From positions 1 through 64,000 of the forward strand of contig JBIOHP010000008.1 of the NCBI GenBank assembly GCA_044449065.1: a stretch of DNA of 64,000 nucleotides. Reading direction: 5' to 3'. This DNA comes from JBIOHP01 sp044449065 (GTDB lineage Bacteria > Bacteroidota > Ignavibacteria > UBA10030 > SZUA-254). Shown in pieces: positions 1-9,456 of this stretch. The translations under genes and the position numbers were made by a program. How positions within the stretch are numbered: the first letter of the stretch is position 1; every line of letters starts with the position of its first letter. The notes beneath the pieces are model-generated. The model had not been told where the DNA came from and searched no databases. It was given only the letters and a program-made list of their open reading frames with translations.

Positions 1-60
1 GCTATTGCCGATACCTATACCGGAACGATCACGTGCACCGCTTCGGCTACAGGGTTATAA
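1..60 (+). CDS. C-terminal end of a probable DUF4402-type pilin-like surface protein (5' cut by window)
   Basis: Frame 1 is open from the first base to a TAA at 58-60 and encodes 19 residues ending DTYTGTITCTASATGL. The alternating small and hydrophobic residues after a Tyr-Thr-Gly look like the last beta strands of DUF4402 or spore-coat-U type subunits, which often end in a YxGtfxVTxxY-like strand. The next two genes encode a PapD-like chaperone and an usher-like protein, so a secreted subunit here fits a chaperone-usher gene order. The family call rests on very few residues and on context. The rest of the gene lies outside the window. Confidence 0.45.
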   Translation, partial: AIADTYTGTITCTASATGL

Positions 61-99
61 ACTCTATTTTGTGAGTCTTGTAATCTAATAAAAACATAG

Positions 100-153
100 A
101 AGGGATATCTCTTTCTTCCACGGGTAATACCGTTGAATGAGGGGATATCCCTT
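100..153 (+). repeat. Inverted repeat between subunit gene and chaperone gene
   Basis: AAGGGATATC at 100-109 is perfectly complementary to GATATCCCTT at 144-153, and further G-U and C-G pairs can extend the stem inward. The loop is about 30 bases and only a weak T/A tract follows. The position just after the subunit gene and about 20 bases before the chaperone start suggests a partial terminator or an mRNA-stabilising hairpin. Such an element could give more subunit than chaperone or usher. This role is inferred. Confidence 0.45.
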
Positions 154-173
154 TATTATCATCGGAGATTAAT

Positions 174-1043
174 GTGAGCATGAAGACATCCAGGGCAGGA
201 TTCTTAGAGCGGTTTGTACGGAAATCATGTGGAGCATGCTTATTTCTATTTATTTTAGTAAACATTGCTCTTTCATCAGGAGTGAGGACGACTCCGCCAA
301 TCATCTTTTGCGATAATACCCAAAAATCCGTTCATGTCACAATCACCAACCCGGGAGATAACTCGCTGGAAGTGTGGTTTGATTTCAAATATGGCTATTC
401 GACGATAAACGACAGCGGCAAGATTTTGGTTGTAACACCGGAGACATTGCAATCGGATGATCGTTCAGCCGCGACATGGATAAAAGCTTTTCCCCAGCGT
501 TTTATTCTTGGACCTCAGGAAACCCAGGTAGTACGTATGGTAGTATCTCCGCCAACAGATATTGGTGATGGTGAGTATTGGTCGAGGGTGATCATATCAT
601 CGAAAGATCAACAACTACCGTTTGTAAAAGGGGCAACATCGCTTGGCGCCTCATTTATTGTTATTAGCGCAAATTCCGTTCCATTTCATTATCGTTTCCG
701 TTCCAATGTTACAGGTTTGCAATTATCGCGATCCATTGAATTCCAGAACACCGGAAAAAACTTTGAAATATCCGTTCCGCTTCATCGAACCGGGAACGCA
801 TCATACTGGGGTACGCTTACATGCAAACTCATTAATTCCACCGGCAAGCAAATATTCACCCAGCAATATAATTTGGCTGTATACAAAGATTTTGTTTATC
901 CGATAAAAATCGACAAATCAAATATTCCATCCGGCGATTATACACTGGAGCTTACTGCAAAAGCCGAACGATCAGACGTCCAACGATTATTTTTAACGCG
1001 CAGCGAGCCGGTTACCTGGATATTACCCGTAAAAATTCAATAG
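174..1043 (+). CDS. PapD-like periplasmic pilus assembly chaperone
   Basis: This 289-residue protein has an N-terminal hydrophobic segment (about residues 19-35) that looks like a signal peptide. Two immunoglobulin-like beta domains follow. The first begins RTTPPIIFCDN and continues with SVHVTITNPGD, the pattern of PapD-family G1/A1 strands. The second begins around residue 175. The family binds pilus subunits in the periplasm by donor-strand complementation and hands them to an outer-membrane usher. The GTG start at 174 is preceded by GGAG at 164-167; an ATG two codons later (180) is also possible. An usher-like gene starts 8 bases downstream. Cysteines occur but no disulphide pair could be assigned. 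Homology is judged by eye and is remote from E. coli PapD. Confidence 0.6.
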   Translation: MSMKTSRAGFLERFVRKSCGACLFLFILVNIALSSGVRTTPPIIFCDNTQKSVHVTITNPGDNSLEVWFDFKYGYSTINDSGKILVVTPETLQSDDRSAATWIKAFPQRFILGPQETQVVRMVVSPPTDIGDGEYWSRVIISSKDQQLPFVKGATSLGASFIVISANSVPFHYRFRSNVTGLQLSRSIEFQNTGKNFEISVPLHRTGNASYWGTLTCKLINSTGKQIFTQQYNLAVYKDFVYPIKIDKSNIPSGDYTLELTAKAERSDVQRLFLTRSEPVTWILPVKIQ

Positions 1044-1051
1044 GACCCAAG

Positions 1052-3664
1052 ATGGCGAGAGCGATCTCACTACTCTCTATCCTTATCATTATTTTAAGTA
1101 TTCACAATCGCACATTCGGCGGAAGCGGCGGCGGAAGATCCCGCGTCGCAAAAGAGGAATTGATCCCCGCCGTGTTGACTGTTCGAGGAATTGGAACTGC
1201 CGATATCGAAATTTTGTATCGGAAAAATCATGCATTTTTACCGATGGTAGTAATCTTTAAATCGCTTCGGATGCGGGCTGATTATTCAACCGATGGAAGC
1301 ATTCTATCGGGATTCGCTCCTAAACCGGGGAATTCATTCACGCTGAATACCGTCAGCGGGGTAGTAACTACGAAAGACACGAATGCCGTTTTGACCGGAG
1401 AGGAATACACATTTTCCGAGGAAGAAGTATTTTTGAGAGAGGACGTTTTTCAAGCGATTTTTAAAATTAATATTAAGTACGACCCGCGTCGTTTGCTTGT
1501 TACCGTGATACCCACTACCGATATGCCGGTCGTTGCCGCACATTCACGGGAGTTATTACGAAAAAGATATTTTGAACGAAGTAAACAAATAACGCCCGAT
1601 TATTTTATATCACGGAATCCATCTCTCTTTGAGATGGGGAAATTAAACTGGACGTTATCGAACAGATCCGATACGAGATCGTTACCGCGCACAAATTATG
1701 ATTTTCGAATAGGGGGAAAAATTCTTTTTGGGGACCTTGATTTCGATATCCGCGGTATTGTAAATAAACGGGTTAATCAGAATAATTTGCGCGGATTGCT
1801 TCGCTATCCTCTCGGCGATGATAACTTGTTGAGGGAACTGAGCTTTGGAGACCAGTTACCGGCTGTAAGCTCCTATCGGAACATTTTCGGCTTTGAGCTG
1901 ACCAATCGTCCATCGGCTCGCAGAATTATTTTCGGTGAGCAAACCGACGATACCCGCTTACCGGGAAGTTCCGAAATTGAATTTTATGATCAGGGACTTC
2001 TTACCAAGTATATACCCCCGGCGTCCGATAGTCTCTACCATGTAACCTATCCTCTGCCGTACGGCGTTACGGATTACGAATATCGCATTTATAACACGTG
2101 GGGTGAACTCCTTTCAAATCATTTTAGGACTGTAATTCCTCAAAATGAACTACCGGAGAATGTATTCCAATACAGTCTGATTGGCGGGGTAATACGGGGA
2201 TTTGATAAAAAGTATGGTAATGCATACGCAGCATACGGTATGACGCCCGTGTTAACATTTGGCGCAGGGTCGGAATTTTATCAACAGGGATTTGCCAAAA
2301 GAGTTGTGTTTCCTTATGCCACGGGTATAGCACGGTTGACCTCGTCTTTAGTGGCAGATATTGCTGTTTCCCCGCTGTCCATATCCCATGGGACGATAGA
2401 CTTGCAGTTACCGGATCAACAACGATTTACATTATCACATTATGTGTATTATGACGATCCCACATTTAATCTGGGGGGAATAATAAGCTCGACGAACTTA
2501 TCGGTGAATTATCCCTTTAATGCCGGGATGAACGCGTTTTCCATCGGCGGTTACGCGTCAAACTCCATCGCTATGCTATCGCATCAACATTCGTTCATTG
2601 CAGACGCCAGCGCTCATTTATCGAATGTTCAATTGTTTTACTCTTTCAGCTATGCTCAGAGTAATCCGGGGACTGGCGATTTTCAAACCATTCTCTCACA
2701 AAGCAGCGTTGGTGGATCTGTCTTGGCTCCCCTCGGTTTGATTTTCAGAGGTGATTTGTTCTATGATCATTTAGGTAACCAGATGCAGTCGGTAGATGTC
2801 GGCGTTACCAAAGCCCTGCGGAATAATTTATTTTTCCAGGCAACGTACAACCGCAATTTTCAACCCTCCTTCGGATTTATCTTATTTGAACTAAATTACA
2901 ATCTCCCATTTTTACGATTATTTTCGAGTACTATCAGAACAGTCCATGATGGAGAAATTCTCGGGACAGTCTCAACGAATACCGCTCGGGGCGTCCTGTT
3001 ATTTTCAACACAAACGGGGGATCTTCTGACCAACACGGTTCAACAGTCAAATCGAGGAGCGTTGCTCCTGAGAGCATTTGTCGACCGGAATGGGAATAAT
3101 CAACGGGATCCCGGGGAAGAATATATTCCCGAAGCCAAAATCAATGCAAGTTCGCCTCATCTTTCTTCCACGTGGTATTCAACACCAAACGGTCAATATT
3201 TGACTAATATTGAACCATACCAGAAATACATTGCGTACATTGATCAGAGAAGCATCTTTGAAAATCCTCAGTATGTATCAAAATACAATGCTATTTCGAT
3301 TGTCGGAGAACCTAACATTCTGAAGACGGTTAATTTTCCTGTCGTTATCGGGGGAAATATTCGCGGAATGGTTTCGCTTATGGTAAAAGGAAATCCAACG
3401 CCGGTTGAGGGAATCACCGTATCTCTTATTCCACAAGATACGACACAACACCGGGGATACCGAAAGGTAACAAAAACATTTTCAACGGGTGAATTTGAGT
3501 TTCTCGCCGTCCCTCCGGGCTCATACGAAATAATATTGGATCGGATCGATTTGAGCTCCATCGGGGTATGGAGCATTATTGCGCCGCGAGTAGTGACAGT
3601 TAATTACAAACCGGAAGGGGATCAAGTCGAGGGCGTTAATTTTGAAATTCAAAGAGAAAAATAA
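1052..3664 (+). CDS. Outer-membrane usher-like protein with C-terminal carboxypeptidase-regulatory-like domains
   Basis: This 870-residue exported protein has a signal peptide at residues 1-23. Residues about 30-170 look like a stalk or N-terminal domain. A long beta-rich central part (about 180-670) shows short alternating strands like an outer-membrane barrel; the EIEFYDQGLL-to-EYRIYNTWGE stretch near residues 305-350 resembles the usher middle domain. At about residue 675, the VDRNGNNQRDPGE motif is typical of SdrD-B or carboxypeptidase-regulatory-like Ig folds, and a second such domain begins near 766. Ushers secrete and assemble pilus subunits. The gene follows the chaperone by 8 bases. 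A large barrel with adhesin-like tail domains but no usher role is the main alternative. Confidence 0.55.
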   Translation: MARAISLLSILIIILSIHNRTFGGSGGGRSRVAKEELIPAVLTVRGIGTADIEILYRKNHAFLPMVVIFKSLRMRADYSTDGSILSGFAPKPGNSFTLNTVSGVVTTKDTNAVLTGEEYTFSEEEVFLREDVFQAIFKINIKYDPRRLLVTVIPTTDMPVVAAHSRELLRKRYFERSKQITPDYFISRNPSLFEMGKLNWTLSNRSDTRSLPRTNYDFRIGGKILFGDLDFDIRGIVNKRVNQNNLRGLLRYPLGDDNLLRELSFGDQLPAVSSYRNIFGFELTNRPSARRIIFGEQTDDTRLPGSSEIEFYDQGLLTKYIPPASDSLYHVTYPLPYGVTDYEYRIYNTWGELLSNHFRTVIPQNELPENVFQYSLIGGVIRGFDKKYGNAYAAYGMTPVLTFGAGSEFYQQGFAKRVVFPYATGIARLTSSLVADIAVSPLSISHGTIDLQLPDQQRFTLSHYVYYDDPTFNLGGIISSTNLSVNYPFNAGMNAFSIGGYASNSIAMLSHQHSFIADASAHLSNVQLFYSFSYAQSNPGTGDFQTILSQSSVGGSVLAPLGLIFRGDLFYDHLGNQMQSVDVGVTKALRNNLFFQATYNRNFQPSFGFILFELNYNLPFLRLFSSTIRTVHDGEILGTVSTNTARGVLLFSTQTGDLLTNTVQQSNRGALLLRAFVDRNGNNQRDPGEEYIPEAKINASSPHLSSTWYSTPNGQYLTNIEPYQKYIAYIDQRSIFENPQYVSKYNAISIVGEPNILKTVNFPVVIGGNIRGMVSLMVKGNPTPVEGITVSLIPQDTTQHRGYRKVTKTFSTGEFEFLAVPPGSYEIILDRIDLSSIGVWSIIAPRVVTVNYKPEGDQVEGVNFEIQREK

Positions 3665-3701
3665 ATCTTCCGATATGGTGATGTAAAGGAGTACGATAAT
3701 T

Positions 3702-5996
3702 ATGAGTTCAATATTGATGAAACGAATACCCATGATACATACGATGCTTAGAGCATTGTTATGTGCGATAGTTGTAATAATTATCCCAATAAAATCCTCA
3801 ATCGTATATTGTCAGGACAAATCCCAACCCATCGTAATTACCGATCCGGATCCGTATATAAATGATTCTGTTTCGACCCTCGGTGATCAATTTCTGAATT
3901 TTGATCCGCAAGCAGTTCTCACAGATAGCGCAACTCCCGGCGATTGGCACGTGCAAAATCCGTTTCCCACGATGAACCACCTGTTCAGCGTCGATATAAA
4001 TTCATCTGATAATATTGTAAGCGTTGGTTGGAACGGAACGATCCTTAACTCCACCGATAATGGAAATTCTTGGACAAGTCTGTACTGCGTCGAAGGCGAT
4101 CGAGCGCCTTTATATCAAGTCGATATGGTCAACGATACCGGATATGTTGTTGGCGCCGGAGGAAAAGTTATTAAGACGACCGACAATGGCGGTACGTGGA
4201 CTCAACTTAGCTTTCCACTTGCCGGATTAAATTTGTATAGCGTTAATTTTATCCATAGCGATACCGGCTGGGTAGCCGGTTCCAGCGGAGTTATCTATAG
4301 CACAACCGATGGCGGCGGAACCTGGAATTATCAAAATGCAGGCACGAGAAATATCCGATCAGTTCATTTTATCGACGCAAATACGGGTTGGGCAGCCACA
4401 GATTCCGGCAGAATTTATAATACCATCGACGGAGGAAATACGTGGGTACCCCAATTCAGTGATTCGACATTTTCATTTTCATCGATCTATTTCTCCGATG
4501 CTTTGCATGGCTGGGCTGTAGGCACGTGGGGAAAAATATACCGTACCATAAATGGCGGGGCGTTTTGGGCGCCTTATACCGCCGGTCCTCCACAACCGTT
4601 GAATAGCGTATTTTTTCTCCCTGATGGATTACATGGCTGGATAGTTGGCAACAAAGCCAGACATTCCACCCAAAATGGATTCATTCTAAGCAGTTCCGAT
4701 GGAGGTATCCATTGGACTGCACCCCTCTATACAGCGAACGATTTAATGGGGATAAAATTTGTGAGTGCCGATACCGGCTGGGCTGTGGGTGTGTACGGAA
4801 CCATACTCCTATCTCTTGATGGGGGAACAACCTGGCAAAGTATATCCCGCGGACGAAGTGATCTTCAATTGAGTTCAATTTCTTTGATAGATGGAGGTTT
4901 TGGAATTGCCGCCGGGAACAGGGGTACTTTTTTAGTAACCGCGGATACCGGAGGCACATGGACTCCCAACGCTACATTTAACGGAAAATCGCTTCAAACG
5001 ATCTCCGTGTACGATGCGTCGCATATCTATGCCGGTTTTAAAGACGGGTCTATTTATGCTTCATCTGATAGCGGTAAAACCTGGTCGATTCAAACATCCA
5101 GCGATAAGAGAATAATTTCTTCAATCCAGTTTGTCTCCACTACGGTGGGCTACGCCGTTGGATCCCGCGGAAGAATTTCGAAGACGAGCGACGGAGGGGT
5201 GACTTGGGATACACTGAAGTATGACATGAGAAAAAATCTCATCGATGTTTTCTTTTATGATGGATTAAACGGCTGGATTGTTGGTTCCGGCGGATTAATA
5301 ACATCAACGATTGATGGCGGAGTATCCTGGACGACCCAGGGTGGACCATTTTCAACTCCCGCCCTCAATTCGGTTTTCTTTGTATCGGCTCTGGAAGGAT
5401 GGGCAGTGGGAAATAAAGGAGTAATAGTCCACACAACCGACGGTGGATTTTCATGGAATGTTCAAACATCCGGTGTTATCTACCGGCTTGCGAAAGTTGG
5501 ATTTGCCGACGCCGCAAACGGCTGGGTGGTGGGGGAACGAGGTCTAATTCTTACCACAACAGACGGCGGGACAACCTGGCAGCGATTAAGAACGATTACT
5601 TCCAACAATCTCAACGGGTTGAGCGTTGTCGCGAATGATCTCGTGTGGGCGGCAGGAACCCAGGGAACAATTCTGAAATATGGGATGGGCAGTTTAACCA
5701 AGGCGCAACCCCGCACGCAAATATCTCCGAGACTGGAAGTGCGAAATTATCCAAATCCGTTTAATCCATCAACAAACATCAGTTTTACGATTCCACAGAA
5801 AACGAATATTTCGGTGACCGTGTATAATATCCTTGGGCAGCGAGTTGCGTTGTTAGCCGATAATGTGCCGTATAATCAAGGTCAATATTCGTTGAGGTTT
5901 GATTCTAATGGTTTGGCGAGTGGAATTTATTTATGCCGGGTTTCTTCGGTAGACGGAAAATATAACCGGATTACGAAAATGATATTGCTGAAATAA
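3702..5996 (+). CDS. T9SS-sorted exported protein with 14 YCF48-like propeller repeats
   Basis: This 764-residue protein has an N-terminal membrane or signal segment (about residues 13-35). It then carries 14 copies of a unit of about 42-45 residues of the form GWxVGxxGxIxxTxDGGxTW, the YCF48/BNR-like blade motif. Fourteen units would make two seven-bladed propellers. The last 80 residues form a type IX sorting domain: NYPNPFNPSTNISF, then VYNILGQ, LASGIYLCR and the final KMILLK. The ATG at 3702 has AAGGAG at 3686-3691. In this phylum such proteins are secreted and anchored at the surface; their ligands are unknown. The next gene is a paralogue. Confidence 0.85.
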   Translation: MSSILMKRIPMIHTMLRALLCAIVVIIIPIKSSIVYCQDKSQPIVITDPDPYINDSVSTLGDQFLNFDPQAVLTDSATPGDWHVQNPFPTMNHLFSVDINSSDNIVSVGWNGTILNSTDNGNSWTSLYCVEGDRAPLYQVDMVNDTGYVVGAGGKVIKTTDNGGTWTQLSFPLAGLNLYSVNFIHSDTGWVAGSSGVIYSTTDGGGTWNYQNAGTRNIRSVHFIDANTGWAATDSGRIYNTIDGGNTWVPQFSDSTFSFSSIYFSDALHGWAVGTWGKIYRTINGGAFWAPYTAGPPQPLNSVFFLPDGLHGWIVGNKARHSTQNGFILSSSDGGIHWTAPLYTANDLMGIKFVSADTGWAVGVYGTILLSLDGGTTWQSISRGRSDLQLSSISLIDGGFGIAAGNRGTFLVTADTGGTWTPNATFNGKSLQTISVYDASHIYAGFKDGSIYASSDSGKTWSIQTSSDKRIISSIQFVSTTVGYAVGSRGRISKTSDGGVTWDTLKYDMRKNLIDVFFYDGLNGWIVGSGGLITSTIDGGVSWTTQGGPFSTPALNSVFFVSALEGWAVGNKGVIVHTTDGGFSWNVQTSGVIYRLAKVGFADAANGWVVGERGLILTTTDGGTTWQRLRTITSNNLNGLSVVANDLVWAAGTQGTILKYGMGSLTKAQPRTQISPRLEVRNYPNPFNPSTNISFTIPQKTNISVTVYNILGQRVALLADNVPYNQGQYSLRFDSNGLASGIYLCRVSSVDGKYNRITKMILLK

Positions 5997-6025
5997 TATT
6001 TTTAAAAATTAACCTAACTTTTTTT

Positions 6026-8227
6026 GTGAGTAATATCTCTCACATCCGGCGCGGAGTTATCTTTGCTCTACTTCCCGCCGTTTTATTTTTTGTACAACCG
6101 TCGGACGCTCAAGATTGGTCGTGGCAAAATCCATTCCCTCAAGGGAACACATTATATGGAGTGGCAACGCCATCGCCCGGTATTGCGGTGATGGTAGGGG
6201 GGCAAGGGGTGATCCTGACGACTAATGACGGGGGCGTCAGTTGGAATACGCAATATAATCCTCCATATTTTACGCAATCCCTTCGGTCGACCTACTTCAT
6301 CAACCAGAATACGGGGTGGATCGCTGGCGATTCAGGGATCGTATTATCGACCAAGGATGGAGGAAGTACATGGAGAAAATTAGCATCCCTTTCACCGTAT
6401 AAAAGTCTCTCGTCAGTTCGATTTACAGATATTTTTAACGGATGGGTAATCGGTGATTCTGGATTGATCTATGCAACTCATGATAGCGGAACATCGTGGG
6501 TGATCCTACCCTGTCCGGTGAAAAATAATTTAAAATCAATCTTCATGTTTGACTCCCAGCACGGTTGGATCGTTGGTCTCGGAGGAACAATCCTCAATAC
6601 TTCAAATGGAGGGACAAGATGGGATTCGGTTTATATTGGACCCTCCGATTTTTTCTCCGTAAGTTTTATGAATAGCGATACCGGTTGGATCGGAAACTAT
6701 CCGGGGAATGTGTTCCGCACAACCGATAAAGGGGTAACGTGGAATAGAACCAATCTTGGTTCTTCGATATATTCATTAAAGTTTATCGCTCCCAGATATG
6801 TCTATGGAGTCGGAGGGGGCGCTTTTACCTATAGCGCCGACGCCGGCAGAACATGGAATTCAAAAATTATAAATTCTCAGTCATTCTTTTATGACTTATC
6901 TTTTAGAAACACATCCTCGGGTTGGGTAGTTGGATTCAATGGCGAAATAGACCAAACGGTGGATAGCGGTAAGACATGGATTCGTGGTGTATCCGGACCC
7001 ATGAATAATTTAAATGACATTGCAGTTATCGATTCTAATGTCATTATGACTGCAGGCGATATCGGCACTTTATTACGATCTGTGAATGGGGGCAACTCCT
7101 TTTCCAAGGTGTTTCCCGATAGTTTCAAAACGAATCTTTCCGGGGTCTGCTTTCCATCTTCAACCACAGGTTGGGTAGTTGGCGACAGCGGAAAAATATT
7201 AAAATCGCAGAATGGGGGATTAAACTGGATTTCCCAAATATCCGGAACCACACGGTCGTTAAATTCAGTATCTATGGCAGATAATATGGTGGGCTGGGCG
7301 GGTGGAAACCGTATCTTACTCCGAACTGTAGATGGCGGAGTTACTTGGGTGAAAAAAAATCTACCGGATACCTCCAATATTGTTAACACAATGCACTTTA
7401 CCGATAGTCTCCGGGGTGTTATCCTAGCGACCGGACGATCTTACGTGGGGAATTCACGAATTTTATATACGTCCGATGGGGGGTTCACGTGGATAGGCGC
7501 GGATAATTTTAATACCAGTTCGATATACTCGATGTATTTTCTCGATCCCTTGTCGGGTTGGGCTGTGGGAAGCGGCAGCCGTCTGCTACAAACGCACGAT
7601 GGAGGAGTGAACTGGTCGATAAATATTTTACCGATCAGCAGGTTATTCTACACCGTATTCTTCGCAGATGGAGACAACGGCTGGCTGGGAACCAATACCG
7701 GTATGGTAATACGAACAACTGACGGAGGATCATCCTGGTCTCAACTGAGAACAAATTCCAATAACGTTATTTCGAAAATTAGTTTTTATAATGATTCGGT
7801 CGGCTGGGTTATTGGTTCGCTGGGGATGATTATTAAAACGACGACCGGTGGAGGGACCGGCATTTTCCTCAACACACCGCATACAGTCCCCAAAATTGTC
7901 CCAAAGACGCTGCAAAGCTACCCCAATCCTTTCTTCCATGATTCAACATGGATACCGTTTCACCTGGCAACAAAAACAAATGTCATTATAAAAATTTATG
8001 ATATGCAAGGAAGATTCGTTCGCGAATTGAATCAGGGTATGGTAGCTTCAGATCGTGCGCCGGATCAATATCATACGGCATTTTGGGATGGACGCGATCA
8101 ATACAACACGTTGGTTTCCAGCGGGATTTATTTCTATCAGATTATTACCGACTACACCGTTATTACCGGTAAAATGGTTTTGATGAGATGTTTATCGTGT
8201 CCTTTTAATTATCAAACTCATTATTAG
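6026..8227 (+). CDS. Exported 14-repeat YCF48-like protein with a variant FlgD-like sorting domain
   Basis: This is a paralogue of the preceding gene, 733 residues, with a signal peptide ending near PSDAQDW (residue 29). Fourteen GWxxGxxGxIxxTxDGGxTW-type units can be counted, several degenerate (for example VYGVGGGAFTYSADAGRTW). The C-terminal region is a FlgD-Ig-like sorting domain (SYPNPFFHDSTWIPF, IYDMQGR, SSGIYFYQI, GKMVLM), less canonical than in neighbouring cargo. The usual terminal KMVLMx is followed by an extra LSCPFNYQTHY, as if the stop codon had been lost. The GTG at 6026 lies after a T-rich stretch with no clear SD. It probably arose by tandem duplication of the gene at 3702. 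Confidence 0.8.
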   Translation: MSNISHIRRGVIFALLPAVLFFVQPSDAQDWSWQNPFPQGNTLYGVATPSPGIAVMVGGQGVILTTNDGGVSWNTQYNPPYFTQSLRSTYFINQNTGWIAGDSGIVLSTKDGGSTWRKLASLSPYKSLSSVRFTDIFNGWVIGDSGLIYATHDSGTSWVILPCPVKNNLKSIFMFDSQHGWIVGLGGTILNTSNGGTRWDSVYIGPSDFFSVSFMNSDTGWIGNYPGNVFRTTDKGVTWNRTNLGSSIYSLKFIAPRYVYGVGGGAFTYSADAGRTWNSKIINSQSFFYDLSFRNTSSGWVVGFNGEIDQTVDSGKTWIRGVSGPMNNLNDIAVIDSNVIMTAGDIGTLLRSVNGGNSFSKVFPDSFKTNLSGVCFPSSTTGWVVGDSGKILKSQNGGLNWISQISGTTRSLNSVSMADNMVGWAGGNRILLRTVDGGVTWVKKNLPDTSNIVNTMHFTDSLRGVILATGRSYVGNSRILYTSDGGFTWIGADNFNTSSIYSMYFLDPLSGWAVGSGSRLLQTHDGGVNWSINILPISRLFYTVFFADGDNGWLGTNTGMVIRTTDGGSSWSQLRTNSNNVISKISFYNDSVGWVIGSLGMIIKTTTGGGTGIFLNTPHTVPKIVPKTLQSYPNPFFHDSTWIPFHLATKTNVIIKIYDMQGRFVRELNQGMVASDRAPDQYHTAFWDGRDQYNTLVSSGIYFYQIITDYTVITGKMVLMRCLSCPFNYQTHY

Positions 8228-8316
8228 CATAAATGGTAAATTTAATCGACGATTCAAGTAATGCAAAAAAATAATTGTTATTCTATCTCTATCTTAATAA
8301 TTTAACGAAAGGTATT

Positions 8317-9456
8317 ATGAACGTTAAGGTTATTGTTGCAGCGGTTATCGGAATATTCTTCATTGTCTCGGCGGTTTTTCCCCAGGAGGCGGTCAATCTT
8401 TCATTGCGGAAAGAAGCCGAGCATTCTATCGATTGGGGTTTGAAGTGGTTTGAAAAAAATCAACAGACCGACGGTTCATGGGGACATTATCCGGCTATGA
8501 CCGCTCTTGCCCTTTCATCCTTTCTCAATAGCCCGCAAGGATACAATGAACACAATACTATCGCTATAGGAAAAGGGATAGATTTCATTCTTGGTTGCCA
8601 ACAACCTGATGGTGGACTCTATATCGATGATTTAGCAGGTTACAACACCGCTATCTGCCTGATGGCATTAGTTGCGACACATAATCCTAAGTATGACGAT
8701 GCAATTCGGCGGGCGCGGGATTTCCTGCTATCACTTCAATTCGATGAAACCGACGGCGTGCCCAAGACGGACGTCAAATATGGAGGAGTTGGATATAAAG
8801 AAAAAGAACGACCCGACCTTTCAAATCTTCAGTGGGCAATCGAAGCGCTGAAAGAATCGGAGAATTATAAAAAAGTTGACGAGGCAACGGGGAAAAGCAA
8901 GGAGATTTCCGGGAAGTCGCAAAGCACGGCTGTCGTAGCGACCAAAGAACTCTTTTGGCAAAACGCGATCGTCTTTTTACAACGCTGCCAGAACCTCAAA
9001 GTTTACAACGATCAACCCTGGGCGTCAAATGACGGCGGATTTATCTATAGTCCAAGCGAAAGTAAAGCGGGCAGCTACACATCGTATGGGAGTATGACTT
9101 ATGCCGGTATGAAAAGCTTTATTTACGCGGGTGTGGATAAAAATGATAAACGGGTACAAGCCGCCTACGAGTGGATTCGAAAAAGTTTCACTGTTGACAG
9201 CAATGTTGAGATGGGACAACAAGGGTTATATTATTATTACCAAACAATGGCAAAAGCCCTGCACGCTTATGGGGACAGCGTTATTATCGACGGAGCTGGT
9301 AACAAACATAATTGGCGGGAAGAAATGATTAAACGTATTGTTATTAATCAGGATGGCGATGGATTTTGGATGAATAAAAATAATCGATGGTGGGAAAATA
9401 AAAAGGAACTTGTTACGGCTTATTCAATTCTAGCCCTGGAGCATGCATTAAAATAA
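8317..9456 (+). CDS. Exported prenyltransferase/squalene-oxidase-repeat protein (terpenoid-cyclase-like alpha/alpha fold)
   Basis: This 379-residue protein has a signal peptide (about residues 1-22). QQTDGSWGHYPAMTALALSS and QQPDGGLYIDD..NTAICLMAL are QW-type repeats of the prenyltransferase and squalene-oxidase alpha/alpha-barrel superfamily, and further helical repeats run to the C-terminus (YSILALEHAL). No DxDD cyclase motif is evident, so catalysis as a terpene cyclase is unlikely. Exported members of this fold often have binding roles. The start chosen is the ATG at 8317, with GAAAGG just upstream; a longer in-frame start at 8275 would place extra residues before the signal peptide. It stands between surface-protein genes and no partner is obvious. 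Confidence 0.7.
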   Translation: MNVKVIVAAVIGIFFIVSAVFPQEAVNLSLRKEAEHSIDWGLKWFEKNQQTDGSWGHYPAMTALALSSFLNSPQGYNEHNTIAIGKGIDFILGCQQPDGGLYIDDLAGYNTAICLMALVATHNPKYDDAIRRARDFLLSLQFDETDGVPKTDVKYGGVGYKEKERPDLSNLQWAIEALKESENYKKVDEATGKSKEISGKSQSTAVVATKELFWQNAIVFLQRCQNLKVYNDQPWASNDGGFIYSPSESKAGSYTSYGSMTYAGMKSFIYAGVDKNDKRVQAAYEWIRKSFTVDSNVEMGQQGLYYYYQTMAKALHAYGDSVIIDGAGNKHNWREEMIKRIVINQDGDGFWMNKNNRWWENKKELVTAYSILALEHALK

